From: Streptomyces sp. CC53
Lineage (GTDB): Bacteria > Actinomycetota > Actinomycetes > Streptomycetales > Streptomycetaceae
Reading direction: 5' to 3'
Length of the DNA stretch: 64,000 bases
NCBI RefSeq assembly: GCF_001865245.1
Contig: NZ_MKXB01000151.1
Coordinates: 134,748-198,747 of the forward strand
The notes under the pieces were generated by a model, which saw only the letters and a program-made list of their open reading frames with translations, did not search any database and was not told the origin of the DNA. Shown here one piece after another: positions 34,550 through 43,644 of the stretch. The position numbers were made by a program, and so were the translations under genes. The number at the start of each line of letters is the position of its first letter. Position 1 is the stretch's first letter.

Positions 34550-34845
34550 CCTGCGCACGGTGACGCGGCACGGACCGCACGACACACCGCACGACACACC
34601 GGGCTGTACACCCCTCGGACCGCACGACACGTCGGACGGCACGCGCCCTCGGAGCACTGCACACCCCTCCGCCTACAAGGGCCCGACGCGCACACCCCTC
34701 GGACTGCGCATCCTCCGACGGCACACCTGTCGGACTGCACGCCCCGAGGCGCACGCCCCTTCGGGCCGCACGAGTGCACGCCCTCTCGGAGGGGCCGTCC
34801 CGCACACGGTGTTCCCCGCCGCGGACGGCCCGTCCGGGGTCCCGC
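34550..34845. repeat. Degenerate repeats downstream of the PatB-like gene
   Basis: GCACGACACACCG recurs at once (34575 and 34587), and CACACCCCTCGGACCGCACGACAC-like blocks recur at 34613, 34662 and 34690 with drift. The gap separates convergent genes (DUF3151 and PatB-like). No coding signal or clear hairpin. Confidence 0.6.
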
Positions 34846-36006
34846 CTACCCCGCCAGCCTCCGCAGCGTCCTGACGAGCGCGTCGGCGCCCCGCTCCGCC
34901 TTGGAGCGGGGGCAGCCGAGGTTGACCCGTACGAACCCCGGTGTGCCGTACTCCGCGCCCGGTTTGACGGCTATGTGCTCGCGTGCGATCAGCTCGTCGT
35001 TCAGCACGGCGTCGTCCACTCCCAGCGGCCGCAGGTCCAGCCACGCCAGGTAGCCGGCCTGCGGCACGGTGAAGAGGCCGCGGCCGGGGAAGGCGTCATC
35101 GAGGCGCTCGGCGAGCATCCGCAGGTTCCCGGCCACGTACGTCCGCAGGGCGTCCAGCCAGGGCGCCCCGTGCCGGTAGGCGGCGACGTGCGCGGTGAGG
35201 GACAGCGTCGACGCCGACGGCAGGCCCTCCCCGTGCTCCATCCGCCACAGGAACGCGGCCCGCTGCTCCGGGTCGCCGATCATGCCGTAGGCGCCGCCGA
35301 GCCCCGGCAGGTTGAACGCCTTCCCGGCCGAGGTGATCAGCGCCCAGCGGCCGCCGGGCGGCGCGATCGCGGCCCAGGGCGTGTGGCGCTGCCCGTGGTG
35401 GGTGAGGTCGCCGAACATCTCGTCGCTGATGACGGCCACCCCGTGGGCCTCGGCCAGGCGGAGGAAGCCCTTCAGCTCGTCCTCCGTCCACACCCGGCCG
35501 GTCGGGTTGTGCGGGGAGCACAGCAGCAGCACCCGCGCGTCGGGGCGGGCGAGTTCCCGTTCCAGGGCCGCGTCGTCGCCGATGGGGACGCCGCGCAGGG
35601 ACCGCCCCAGTCCGGCCAGGGCGTTGATGAACCCGACGTAGGTCGGCGTGTGCACGACCACGCCGTCCCCGGGCTCGGTCCACATCCGCAGCAGCTGCGC
35701 CAGCTCGTTGACGACGGAGGGCCCGAAGACCAGCGTCTCCGGTGCGACCGCCACCCCGTGCCGCTCGCCGTACCAGTCCCGTACGGCCTCCGGGAAGCCG
35801 GAGCGCTCCCAGTCCGTGTAGCCGAAGACACCGTGGCCGACCCGCCGGCGCAGGGCCTCCAGTACTTCGGGCGGCGACCGGAAGTCCATGTCGGCGATGG
35901 TGAAGGGCAGCAGGTCGGGCAGCCCGTACCGGGCCGGCAGCACGTCCCACTGGATGGAGCCGTGGCCCCGTGTCTCCACCGGCGTGTCGAAGTCGTACGT
36001 CGTCAC
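34846..36006 (-). CDS. MalY/PatB-type PLP enzyme (C-S lyase or aminotransferase)
   Basis: 386 residues. The opening W-D (SIQWDVLPARYGLPDLLPFTIADMDF) and FGYTD are hallmarks of the MalY/PatB subgroup, which often act as cystathionine beta-lyases. Core motifs: SVVNELAQLLR, LLCSPHNPTGRVW, VISDEMFGDL and the Schiff-base Lys in ITSAGKAFNLPGL; late Arg in RVNLGCPRS. GTG 36006 has GGAGGGG eight bases upstream, so the longer frame to 36048 is rejected. A terminator hairpin separates it from fba. Confidence 0.9.
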   Translation of the reverse strand: MTTYDFDTPVETRGHGSIQWDVLPARYGLPDLLPFTIADMDFRSPPEVLEALRRRVGHGVFGYTDWERSGFPEAVRDWYGERHGVAVAPETLVFGPSVVNELAQLLRMWTEPGDGVVVHTPTYVGFINALAGLGRSLRGVPIGDDAALERELARPDARVLLLCSPHNPTGRVWTEDELKGFLRLAEAHGVAVISDEMFGDLTHHGQRHTPWAAIAPPGGRWALITSAGKAFNLPGLGGAYGMIGDPEQRAAFLWRMEHGEGLPSASTLSLTAHVAAYRHGAPWLDALRTYVAGNLRMLAERLDDAFPGRGLFTVPQAGYLAWLDLRPLGVDDAVLNDELIAREHIAVKPGAEYGTPGFVRVNLGCPRSKAERGADALVRTLRRLAG

Positions 36007-36025
36007 CGAGAACCCCTCCGCAAAG

Positions 36026-36066
36026 GGGCGGGCCCGGCACCGCTCCACGCGATGCCGGGCCCGCCC
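36026..36066 (-). terminator. Terminator of the aldolase gene
   Basis: A 14-bp stem (GGGCGGGCCCGGCA 36026-36039 with 36053-36066) 17 bases past the fba stop. Confidence 0.8.
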
Positions 36067-36082
36067 TGACCGATCGGTTGCT

Positions 36083-37105
36083 CTACTTGAGCTTCGTACC
36101 GGCCGAACGCAGCGCCTGGCAGGCTTCGACGACGCGCTTGGCCATGCTCGCCTCAGCCAGCTTGCCCCACGTGCGCGGGTCGTACGTCTTCTTCGAGCCG
36201 ACCTCGCCGTCGACCTTGAGGACGCCGTCGTAGTTCTTGAACATGTGGTCCGCGATCGGGCGGGTGAAGGCGTACTGGGTGTCGGTGTCGAGGTTCATCT
36301 TCACGACGCCGTTCTCCAGGGCGGTGGCGATCTCCTCGGCCGTGGAGCCGGAACCGCCGTGGAAGACGAAGTCGAACGGGCTGGTCTTGCCGTACTTCGA
36401 GCCGACGCCCTCCTGGAGGTCCTTCAGCAGCTCGGGGCGGAGCACGACGTTGCCCGGCTTGTACACGCCGTGGACGTTGCCGAAGGAGGCCGCCAGCAGG
36501 TACCGGCCCTGCTCGCCCAGGCCGAGGGCCTCGGCGGTGCGCAGCGCGTCCTCGACGGTGGTGTACAGCTCGTCGTTGATCTCGTGGGTGACGCCGTCCT
36601 CCTCGCCGCCGGTCGGCGTGATCTCGACCTCAAGGATGATCTTCGCGGCGGCGGCGCGGGGCAGCAGCTCCTGCGCGATGGCGAGGTTGTCGGCCAGGGT
36701 CTCCGCGGAGCCGTCCCACATGTGCGACTGGAAGAGCGGGTTCCCGCCCCGGGCCACGCGCTCCTCGGACACCGCGAGCAGCGGGCGGACGTAGCCGTCC
36801 AGCTTGTCCTTGGGGCAGTGGTCGGTGTGGAGCGCGATGTTGACGTCGTACTTCTCGGCGACGATGTGCGCGAACTCGGCGAGGGCGACGGCGCCGGTCA
36901 CCATGTCCTTGCTGTGCTGGCCGCCCAGGAACTCAGCGCCACCGGTCGAGATCTGCACGATGCCGTCGCTCTCGGCCTCGGCGAAGCCGCGCAGGGCGGC
37001 GTGCAGGGTCTGCGTCGACGTCACGTTGATGGCCGGGTAGGCGAACTTGCCTGCCTTCGCCCGGTCGAGCATCTCGTTGTAGACCTCGGGGGTTGCGATG
37101 GGCAT
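36083..37105 (-). CDS. fba: Fructose-bisphosphate aldolase, class II
   Basis: 340 residues. Class IIA features: AYPAINVTSTQTLHAALRGFAEA, zinc ligand His pair in ALHTDHCPKDKLDG, EVEITPTGGEEDGV (second metal site), ASFGNVHGVYKPGNV, and HGGSGSTAEEI for phosphate binding. Catalyses the central cleavage/condensation of fructose-1,6-bisphosphate. ATG 37105 follows CAAGGAGCGGACC. Own promoter within the 280 bases that also hold the parS site. Confidence 0.97.
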   Translation of the reverse strand: MPIATPEVYNEMLDRAKAGKFAYPAINVTSTQTLHAALRGFAEAESDGIVQISTGGAEFLGGQHSKDMVTGAVALAEFAHIVAEKYDVNIALHTDHCPKDKLDGYVRPLLAVSEERVARGGNPLFQSHMWDGSAETLADNLAIAQELLPRAAAAKIILEVEITPTGGEEDGVTHEINDELYTTVEDALRTAEALGLGEQGRYLLAASFGNVHGVYKPGNVVLRPELLKDLQEGVGSKYGKTSPFDFVFHGGSGSTAEEIATALENGVVKMNLDTDTQYAFTRPIADHMFKNYDGVLKVDGEVGSKKTYDPRTWGKLAEASMAKRVVEACQALRSAGTKLK

Positions 37106-37235
37106 GGTCCGCTCCTTGTGATCTGCGGTTGCGTTGCGTCTCTGATCCCTGACCTGGGGGGCGACGTCATCGTCGCCCCCATCTTTCCAGACGGTCCCGC
37201 AAGCACCACCCCCGGACGGCCCCGGCATGCGGCGC

Positions 37236-37269
37236 GGGCGGGTCGGTTTCACGTGAAACGGACCCGCCC
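37236..37269. promoter_or_regulatory. parS site (GTTTCACGTGAAAC) inside a 34-bp palindrome
   Basis: The 14-bp core 37246-37259 is identical to the Streptomyces ParB-binding parS sequence. It is flanked on both sides by one base and then 9-bp arms GGGCGGGTC (37236-37244) and GACCCGCCC (37261-37269), so the whole can fold as a stem. It lies between pyrE (ending at 37389) and fba, where a terminator for the pyrE operon would be expected. Confidence 0.9.
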
Positions 37270-37388
37270 GCCCATCCCTGCCGAAAGCCGCAGGTGCGGA
37301 GGATGCCCCCGCCGCGAGACGCGGCGGTCGCCTTGCCGTGCGCCACGCGGAGGTCGCGCCCCCGCACGAGGCGCGGAGCGCGCCCGTC

Positions 37389-37937
37389 CTACCCGAGGTC
37401 GAGCTCGTCCAGCGCGAAGGCGTAGCGGTACGGCACGCCGGCCGTGCCGCTGATCTTCTCGGCCGCGCCGGTCGCCCGGTCCACGATGGTGGCGACCGCC
37501 ACGACCTCGGCACCCGCCTCGCGGACCGCCTCCACGGCGGTGAGCGGGGAACCGCCGGTGGTGGAGGTGTCCTCCACCACGAGCACGCGGCGGCCCTTGA
37601 TGTCCGGGCCCTCGACGCGCCGCTGCATGCCGTGGGCCTTGGCCGCCTTGCGGACGACGAAGGCGTCCAGGGTGCGGCCGCGCGCGGCGGCGGCGTGCAG
37701 CATCGACGTGGCGACCGGGTCGGCGCCCAGCGTCAGCCCGCCCACCGCGTCGAAGTCGAGGTCGGCGGTCAGATCGAGCATGACCTGACCGACGAGCGGC
37801 GCGGCGGCGCCGTCCAGCGTGATCCGGCGCAGGTCGACGTAGTAGTCGGCCTCCAGACCCGAGGAGAGGGTCACCTTGCCGTGCACCACGGCCTTGTCCT
37901 TGATCTGCTGGAGCAGATCGGCACGTACGTCAGTCAT
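37389..37937 (-). CDS. pyrE: Orotate phosphoribosyltransferase
   Basis: 182 residues. PRPP-binding motif RRVLVVEDTSTTGGSPL (about 118-133), SSGLEADYYVDLRRI at the N-terminus and GLTLGADPVATSML. Converts orotate and PRPP to OMP in pyrimidine synthesis. Ten bases downstream of the aldose-epimerase-like gene, so it is the last gene of a minus-strand operon from DUF2617 on. Confidence 0.96.
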   Translation of the reverse strand: MTDVRADLLQQIKDKAVVHGKVTLSSGLEADYYVDLRRITLDGAAAPLVGQVMLDLTADLDFDAVGGLTLGADPVATSMLHAAAARGRTLDAFVVRKAAKAHGMQRRVEGPDIKGRRVLVVEDTSTTGGSPLTAVEAVREAGAEVVAVATIVDRATGAAEKISGTAGVPYRYAFALDELDLG

Positions 37938-37947
37938 GCGTACGAGC

Positions 37948-38760
37948 TTAGAGGCGGCGCCAGGTCCAGGTCGTCGCGGTCTCCAGCGGCTCGATCGGGG
38001 TGACCAGGCGCGGAGCGGTGTTGAGGCCGTTCGGCGGCCCGGACTGGGGCTCGACGCAGACGGCGGCCTCCTGCTCGTCGTACACGACGACCCACTGCTC
38101 CGGGCTGGTGACCGTCAGGGCGAGGACGCCGGGCCAGGTGACGGTGACGTCCACCCCGTCCGGCATGCCGAAGCAGTCGTCCCAGGGGCCGGGGCGCGGG
38201 TCGATGCGCCGGCCGGTGGGCAGGTGGTCGTCGCCGCGCTCCTCCTGCCACACGGGCGTGAAGTCCAGGACGGCCGCGCTGCCGTCGAGCGTGCGCCGGA
38301 ACCACGGGTGCCACCCGGCCTGCGCCGGGAACGAGTCCCCGTACGTCTCCACCCCCAGCCGCAGCGTGAGCGACTCCTCCGTCAGCTCCAGCGTCTGGGT
38401 GACCAGGCCGGGGTACGGCCAGGGGTCGCCGAGCTCGTACGTGAAGGCCGCCTCGGACGCGCCCGCGCGGGCCGTGCGCCACACGGCGTCGCGGCCCGTG
38501 CCGTGGATGGCGTGGGGCGGGGCGTTCAGCGGCAGTTGGTGGCGGACCGCTCCGTTCAGGAACGTGCCGCGGTCGGTGCGGCCGCACCAGGGCACCATGG
38601 GGAAGCAGCCGTGGTGCTCGCCCTGCCGCAGCAGCTCGGTGCCGCCGATGCGGAGGCTGCTCAGCCGGCAGCCGAGCGCCGGGGCCACGGTCAACTCGAC
38701 GTCCCCGGCCGCCAGCCGGACGTCCTCTGCACGCTCGCTCTCACTCATGATCGTGGTCAC
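37948..38760 (-). CDS. Aldose 1-epimerase family protein
   Basis: 270 residues from GTG 38760. Galactose-mutarotase-like beta-sandwich: GGTELLR, FPMVPWCGRTDRGTF, NAPPHAIHGTGRDAVW (catalytic His), GWHPWFRR, and a C-terminal Glu in AVCVEPQSGPPNGLN acting as general base. Interconverts sugar anomers, sugar not identified. Lies between the SRPBCC protein and pyrE with spacings of 19 and 10 bases. An internal ATG at 38748 lacks a ribosome site. Confidence 0.88.
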   Translation of the reverse strand: MTTIMSESERAEDVRLAAGDVELTVAPALGCRLSSLRIGGTELLRQGEHHGCFPMVPWCGRTDRGTFLNGAVRHQLPLNAPPHAIHGTGRDAVWRTARAGASEAAFTYELGDPWPYPGLVTQTLELTEESLTLRLGVETYGDSFPAQAGWHPWFRRTLDGSAAVLDFTPVWQEERGDDHLPTGRRIDPRPGPWDDCFGMPDGVDVTVTWPGVLALTVTSPEQWVVVYDEQEAAVCVEPQSGPPNGLNTAPRLVTPIEPLETATTWTWRRL

Positions 38761-38779
38761 AGCGCCCGACCCTACGTGC

Positions 38780-39955
38780 CTACTTGCGGCGCCGCAGCGC
38801 ACGCCGCACGATCACCGCCGACGCCAGCGCCAGGGCGGCCGGGGCCAGCCAGCGCAGCGGGCTGGCCCCGGACACCGAGGCCGGGCCCGGCACCGGTGCG
38901 TACCGGCCGCGGGGCGGGGCGTGGTCGACCTCCTCGGCGCTGCGGCCGATCATCGTGCGGCGGGCGTGCGCGGCTTCGGCGGGCGGCTCCCCGACCCCGG
39001 TGTCGTCCGACGGGAAGTCGTCGGCGGCGAACGGGTCGAGCGAACTCGGCGGCACGGGCGCGTCGAAGAGGCCACGGGCCTCGTCGGCTCCGTCCTCCTC
39101 GGTCTCCAGACCCTCCGCCTCCTGCGGTTCCGCCGCTTCCTCCAGGTCTTCCGCCTCCTGCGCCTCCTCCGCGGCCTCCAGGTCTTCCAGGCCCTCGGCG
39201 GCGCCCGGCCCTCCCCCGCCCGGCACGTCCTCCGGTAGCCCCGCCCGCTCGGGGCGGCCCGTGGCCGCGGGGCCGGCCGCGTCGCGTACGGCCTCCTCCT
39301 GCGCGGTGTCCCCGGGGTGCTCCCTGCCGCCGGGGGGCTCCGCGTCCCCGGTCCCCCCCGCCCCTCCCCTGTCCCCGGCGTGCTCCGGTTCCCGGGCGTC
39401 CGCCGAGTGCTCCGGCTCCCCGGTGTGCTCCGGCTCCTCCGAGTCCCCGGCCGCCGCCGCGCCCTCGCCCTCCGCGGACTCGGCGGTGCGCTCGGCTTCG
39501 GCGACCTCAGCCGCGGCCTCCGACGCTTCCGCCTGGTCCGCCAGCGCTTCGGCGAAACGGTCCAGCAGGCGGTGCGCCGCGGCCGTCGCCGTGTCGTCCG
39601 GCGCCTCGGCGAGCCGCCCCTGCGACTCCACCGTCCCGCTGAAGGCGAGCTGCGTCCCGCCGTCGGCGGGCGCGAGCCGCACGGTGAGCGAGAGTCCCGC
39701 CCGCCCGGTGCCGCGCACCTCGTCGCCCTCCCCTTCGACGGCGTAGGACCCGTCGTCCCGGACCGCCACGCGCAGGGCGCCCCGGTACGTGATGCTGTGC
39801 CCGCCGACGCGCACCTTGAGGCGGCCCGACAGCGGCGCGGCCGACGCCTCCGCGTCCTGGTGCAGCCCGGGCACGCAGGGGGCGACACGGGCAGGGTCGG
39901 CGAGCAGCTCGCGGAGGGTCTGGACGGCTACCGGAACGAACACCTCATGCTCCAT
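38780..39955 (-). CDS. CoxG-like SRPBCC domain with acidic linker and C-terminal membrane anchor
   Basis: 391 residues. The N-terminal 150 residues (EVFVPVAVQTLRELLADPARVAPCVPGL, then LSGRLKVRVGGHSITYRG) are a CoxG/SRPBCC ligand-binding fold. A long Glu/Ala/Gly/Pro-rich low-complexity stretch (about 155-320) leads to a single C-terminal helix (SPLRWLAPAALALASAVIV) with the basic end RRALRRRK, so the protein is tail-anchored with the domain in the cytosol. In carboxydotrophs CoxG tethers CO dehydrogenase to the membrane, but no cox genes are present; role here unknown. Confidence 0.82.
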   Translation of the reverse strand: MEHEVFVPVAVQTLRELLADPARVAPCVPGLHQDAEASAAPLSGRLKVRVGGHSITYRGALRVAVRDDGSYAVEGEGDEVRGTGRAGLSLTVRLAPADGGTQLAFSGTVESQGRLAEAPDDTATAAAHRLLDRFAEALADQAEASEAAAEVAEAERTAESAEGEGAAAAGDSEEPEHTGEPEHSADAREPEHAGDRGGAGGTGDAEPPGGREHPGDTAQEEAVRDAAGPAATGRPERAGLPEDVPGGGGPGAAEGLEDLEAAEEAQEAEDLEEAAEPQEAEGLETEEDGADEARGLFDAPVPPSSLDPFAADDFPSDDTGVGEPPAEAAHARRTMIGRSAEEVDHAPPRGRYAPVPGPASVSGASPLRWLAPAALALASAVIVRRALRRRK

Positions 39956-40025
39956 GGGAATCGAGCCTACCCACGCTCGGCCCTTCCGTCCCCGATCCGC
40001 GCAGGCCCGGCGGGCGAAGCCCGCG

Positions 40026-41615
40026 TCAGTCGCCGTACCGGGGGTGCACGAGCGTCGACGGGGGCAGCCCCGGGAGGCGGGTCCGCTCCGCGCGCCGGGC
40101 ACCGGCCGCCAGCGCCTCGGGCGTCGGCACGCCCCGGCTCGGTGCGCCGGGGCCGAGCCCCAGCGCCGGAGGGCGGACGTCGCCGGGCGGCGCGGGGGTG
40201 GCGAGGACGAACCCGCTGCGCCCGTCGTCCGTGCCGTACGGGCGGGTCGCGAAACCCGCTGCCCGCAGCGTGGCCTCCACGGTCCAGTACGTGTGCGGGC
40301 GGTCCCGCAGGGAGCCCGCGTGCACGACGAGCCGCCCGCCCCCGGCCAGGGCGCGCGCCGCCAGGCCGTAGAACTCCTCCGAGTACAGCCTGCTGCTCGT
40401 GGTGATGCCGGGGTCCGGCAGGTCGGCGACGATCACGTCGTACGCACCGCGGGCCTCGTGCACCGCGCCGCGCAGCCAGCGGAAGGCGTCATCGTGGACC
40501 ACCCGGACGCGCCGGTCCCGGTAGGCGTGCCCGTTGAGCCGGACCAGCGCCGGATCGGTGCGGGCCAGCCGTACGACCTCCGGGTCCACGTCCACCACGG
40601 TCACCGTCTCCACGTCCCCGTACCGCAGCGCCTCGCGGGCCGCCAGGCCGTCACCGCCGCCCAGGATCAGCACCTGCGCGTGCGCGCCCCGCAGCGCCGG
40701 GTGGACGAGCTCCCGGTGGTACCGGTGCTCCGCGCTGCCGCTGACCCGCAGCCGCCCGTCCAGGAACAGCTCCGGCGGGCCGTCGCGAGGGCCGGTGAGG
40801 ACGATCTCCTGGACCTCGGACCGGACGGCGACCCGCACCTCGTCCCCGTACACGGCCTGGCGGGCCGCCCGCTCGAAGTCGTCGACGAGCACGGTGGCGG
40901 TGGCCAGCAACCCGACGACGACGGCGTTCGCGACGAGCGTCAGCAGCCGCTCGCGGCCCGTCAGGTCGCGGCCGAACAGCCACAGCACGAGCGCCGCGCC
41001 CGCCACCGCGTTCACGGCACCCGTGAGCAGCGCGCTGGTCACCTGCCCCAGCCAGGGCAGCAGCAGGAAGGGAAAGGCCAGCCCGCCGACCAGCGCGCCC
41101 ACGTAGTCGGCGGCGAACAGGTCGGCGACGGTCCCCCCGGCGTCCTGCTCTGCGCCCCCCGTGACTCTCTGGATCAACGTCATCAGCAGCGGTATCTCGG
41201 CCCCGATGAGGACCCCCACCCCGATCGAGAACCCCACCAGGGCGTACCGCGCGCCGCCGAGCCACGCGAAGCAGGCGTACAGCGCCAGGGCCGAGCAACC
41301 GCCGATCAGCGCCAGCAGCGCCTCCAGCAGGGCGAAGCCGACGGCGGCCCGGCAGCGCAACCGCTTGGCGAGGAGGGACCCGGCGCCCATCGCGGAGACC
41401 AGCACGGCGAGCACGACGGACGCCTGGGTGACGGAGTCACCGATCACATGGGCGGCGAGGGCCACGAGGACCAGTTCGTAGACCAGCCCGCAGGCGGCGC
41501 AGACGAAGACGACCGCGAGCACCAGGAAGCGGCCCGCCCGCGGCCCGACGAGCCCCCGCGCCCGCTCCGGGGCGCGCGGCGCCACAGGGGCGGCTGAGGC
41601 GGGCGCTTCGAGCAT
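40026..41615 (-). CDS. Membrane spermidine-synthase-like protein
   Basis: 529 residues. Seven hydrophobic helices in the first 230 residues, then a spermidine-synthase-like methyltransferase fold: [46 protein letters not shown] (SAM-like nucleotide loop), [15 protein letters not shown] and [10 protein letters not shown]. The missing second Asp typical of true synthases cannot be judged here. This fused membrane type is common in actinomycetes, with unproven activity; it may make polyamines or act on another acceptor. Follows the DUF2617 gene by 64 bases. Confidence 0.9.
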   Translation of the reverse strand: MLEAPASAAPVAPRAPERARGLVGPRAGRFLVLAVVFVCAACGLVYELVLVALAAHVIGDSVTQASVVLAVLVSAMGAGSLLAKRLRCRAAVGFALLEALLALIGGCSALALYACFAWLGGARYALVGFSIGVGVLIGAEIPLLMTLIQRVTGGAEQDAGGTVADLFAADYVGALVGGLAFPFLLLPWLGQVTSALLTGAVNAVAGAALVLWLFGRDLTGRERLLTLVANAVVVGLLATATVLVDDFERAARQAVYGDEVRVAVRSEVQEIVLTGPRDGPPELFLDGRLRVSGSAEHRYHRELVHPALRGAHAQVLILGGGDGLAAREALRYGDVETVTVVDVDPEVVRLARTDPALVRLNGHAYRDRRVRVVHDDAFRWLRGAVHEARGAYDVIVADLPDPGITTSSRLYSEEFYGLAARALAGGGRLVVHAGSLRDRPHTYWTVEATLRAAGFATRPYGTDDGRSGFVLATPAPPGDVRPPALGLGPGAPSRGVPTPEALAAGARRAERTRLPGLPPSTLVHPRYGD

Positions 41616-41679
41616 GCGCTAACGCTACGTCACACCTCATCGACCGCTAGTCACCCACAGGAGTGTTCATGGTGCCCGC

Positions 41680-42243
41680 TCACCCCAAGCCCCCCGCGAG
41701 CGCAGGTGCTTGGGGAACATGCCTCGCGGATCGCTGCGGGACGACGCAGCCGACACTGGTCCGGGTGACCACCAACTGCCCCTCCTGCGGGTACGCGTGC
41801 CAGGTGCGCCACCGCACCTTGCCCTCGTGGCGCTGCGCCAGCATCGCGGTGAACGCGTGCGGCGACCCGGGGAAGGTCCCCGCGAGGCCGTGCGGATGAT
41901 CGGCGACCAGGGCCAGCAACTCCTGGGCACGCCCCGCGAACGACCCGCGGGACAGATGCTCGACCCGGGCCGCGAACTCGTACTCCCAGCCCCCGATCCG
42001 CTTCGCCACCCCCAGCGGAAGGGGCGTGCTGCTGCCGGGCATACAGGCCACGGTCTCGGAGCAGGTGCCGTGGTCCTCCTCCAACAGGACCTGGTGGGAC
42101 GCGCCGAGCAGCCTCAACTGCAAGCGCGAGCGGGACAGTTCTAGGTCGAGCACGGCGAGCGCGGGCAGCGGCTCGCGCCCCAGCGCCCAGGCCAGGTCGG
42201 CTGCGCGCGTGTCGGTGTACTCGGTCTGGAGGGTCGTGAGCAT
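41680..42243 (-). CDS. DUF2617 family protein
   Basis: 187 residues. Matches DUF2617 by DTRAADLAWALGREPLPALAVLDLELSRSRLQLRLLGASHQV, WEYEFAARVEHLS and FTAMLAQRHEGKVRWRTWHAYPQEGQLVVTRTSV. The family regularly precedes the membrane spermidine-synthase-like gene in Streptomyces. Function unknown, cytosolic. The leader contains a 9-base repeat array, and ATG 42243 heads the five-gene operon down to pyrE. Confidence 0.87.
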   Translation of the reverse strand: MLTTLQTEYTDTRAADLAWALGREPLPALAVLDLELSRSRLQLRLLGASHQVLLEEDHGTCSETVACMPGSSTPLPLGVAKRIGGWEYEFAARVEHLSRGSFAGRAQELLALVADHPHGLAGTFPGSPHAFTAMLAQRHEGKVRWRTWHAYPQEGQLVVTRTSVGCVVPQRSARHVPQAPALAGGLG

Positions 42244-42360
42244 GGGTCAGCTCCGCAAGCACGGTGAGGTGAAGGCAAGTGGACCGGGCGTCGTTCCGGG
42301 CGGTGCTCCGGTGCGTACGAGGTGCCGGGCCGGGGTCCACACGAGTCCGGGGATCGACGT

Positions 42361-42469
42361 TCTCGGCGCCCGTCGTCGTTCTCGTCGTTTCTCGGTGTCC
42401 CCGTCGTTCTCGAGGTTCTCGTTGTTTCTCGGCGTTCTCGGCGTTCTCGGCGTTCTCGAACGTTTCGAC
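42361..42469. repeat. GTTCTCG-type 9-10 bp repeats in the DUF2617 leader
   Basis: About eleven imperfect copies of CGGCGTTCTC / CGTCGTTCTC lie 118-226 bases upstream of DUF2617. On the minus strand the unit reads CGAGAACGN. Part of the 448-base gap 42244-42691, which is AT-richer than its surroundings (around 42520-42600) and must hold the operon promoter. Confidence 0.75.
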
Positions 42470-42691
42470 AGCGAGGCAATCATGAACCGCGCGGGGCTCA
42501 CAGCGTCTTTACCCAACTTTGCGCGGTTTCCATCCCCCCGGACGACGAGCGGTTCAACCGTTCACCATATTCCGCATAATCATGCGTACAAACGTTTCGG
42601 TGCCGGGCACCCGGTGCGCGACGGGGGCGGGACCAGCTGCCCCGTGTCAGCCGTCCCCACCCCCGCCGCCGTCGTGGGGCGCGGTGCGCCC

Positions 42692-42916
42692 TCAGCTCCC
42701 GCCGCCGCAGCCGCCACCGCCTCCGCCGCCACCGCAACTGCTGCCGCCGCCGCAGGAGGAACCGCCGCCTCCGCAGGAGGAACCGCCGCGCGCCCAGTGC
42801 CCGGATGTTCCACGGTGGTGGCCTCCGGCGCCTCCCCGACCACCGGTCCTGGCGGCCCGCGCCACCAGGATCACGAACAGCACGAACAATCCGCCTATGA
42901 CAAACGCCCATTCCAT
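42692..42916 (-). CDS. Small membrane protein with Gly/Cys tail
   Basis: 74 residues. One N-terminal helix (MEWAFVIGGLFVLFVILVARAA), a short His/Gly hinge, then SSCGGGGSSCGGGSSCGGGGGGGGC: four cysteines in Ser/Gly repeats. Third of three adjacent genes of this design. The tail should lie outside or inside depending on topology (positive residues after the helix suggest an Nout form). Function unknown; metal binding, cross-linking or cleavage are possible. Confidence 0.65.
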   Translation of the reverse strand: MEWAFVIGGLFVLFVILVARAARTGGRGGAGGHHRGTSGHWARGGSSCGGGGSSCGGGSSCGGGGGGGGCGGGS

Positions 42917-43004
42917 GGGTAATCACCATCCCCCTTGTCCGGGAGGCGGCGGGATGGTCCCGCCGCCTCGACTACCGAATCCGATGCGTGGAAGTGCTGA
43001 GCTT

Positions 43005-43574
43005 TCAGCTGGAACTCGACCCGCATGACGAGGTCGAGGACGAAGAAGAGCAGGAAGAGGAAGCCGAAGAGGACGAGCACGAGGACCAGGACGACGACGA
43101 GCACGCCGTGTGCGGTGCCCCGCCGTCCCCGTCCTCCGCAACCGGGAACCCCGCGGCATGGGCGGAGTCGTGCCCGGCCCACCATGCGCGGCGCCGCGCC
43201 CCCGGCGGCCGGCTTCGGCCGGTCAGGGCGAGCCACACGATCAGCCCGGCCAGGCACAGGAGGACGAACGTCGCCACACCGGGCAGGAAGCCCACCAGCC
43301 ACAGGACGTCGGTCGCGGCACTCCCCGCGTCGGCGTCCGCCGGGACCGGCTCCCCGAACTCCGGCCAGAGTCCGCCGGATTCGCCGGACTCGGACCCCGG
43401 AACGACCGTGTCCGACGCACCGGTCCCCTCGAAGCCCGGAACCTCGAACTCCGCAACTTCGGCGTCCTCGACGCCCTGATCCGCCGGGTCCGGCTCCTCA
43501 GCGCCCTCGAAGCCCGGCTCCCCGGCCTCCGTCCCTACGGCGCGCTGCCGTGCGTCCTGCTCGTCACCGTCCAT
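43005..43574 (-). CDS. Membrane protein with acidic head and Ser/Cys tail
   Basis: 189 residues. An acidic N-terminal stretch (1-85) full of E, D, G and P precedes one or two membrane helices (VLWLVGFLPGVATFVLLCLAGLIVWLAL, about 91-118) and a tail rich in serine with four cysteines (SSSSWSSCSSSSASSSCSSSSS, then TSSC). A Ser-rich low-complexity tail on this scale is otherwise rare in the window. Second of the three tandem genes. Function unknown. ATG 43574 has GAGGGACGGGGGAC upstream. Confidence 0.6.
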   Translation of the reverse strand: MDGDEQDARQRAVGTEAGEPGFEGAEEPDPADQGVEDAEVAEFEVPGFEGTGASDTVVPGSESGESGGLWPEFGEPVPADADAGSAATDVLWLVGFLPGVATFVLLCLAGLIVWLALTGRSRPPGARRRAWWAGHDSAHAAGFPVAEDGDGGAPHTACSSSSWSSCSSSSASSSCSSSSSTSSCGSSSS

Positions 43575-43644
43575 GTCCCCCGTCCCTCACGTCCGTCGCC
43601 CCCACCCCGCCCCGCGCACCGCCCACCGCCCACCGGGCGACCGG

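Noticed and set aside
37106..37388. CRISPR-like or tRNA structure between fba and pyrE
   Set aside because: The palindrome is fully explained by parS plus GC arms; no repeat/spacer order and no cloverleaf.
42247..42516. Minus-strand 89-residue frame with TPRTPRTPRNNENLEN repeat upstream of DUF2617
   Set aside because: Its sequence follows the nonamer repeat, three frames are similarly open, and it ends directly at the DUF2617 start without a clear ribosome site; a leader peptide cannot be fully excluded.
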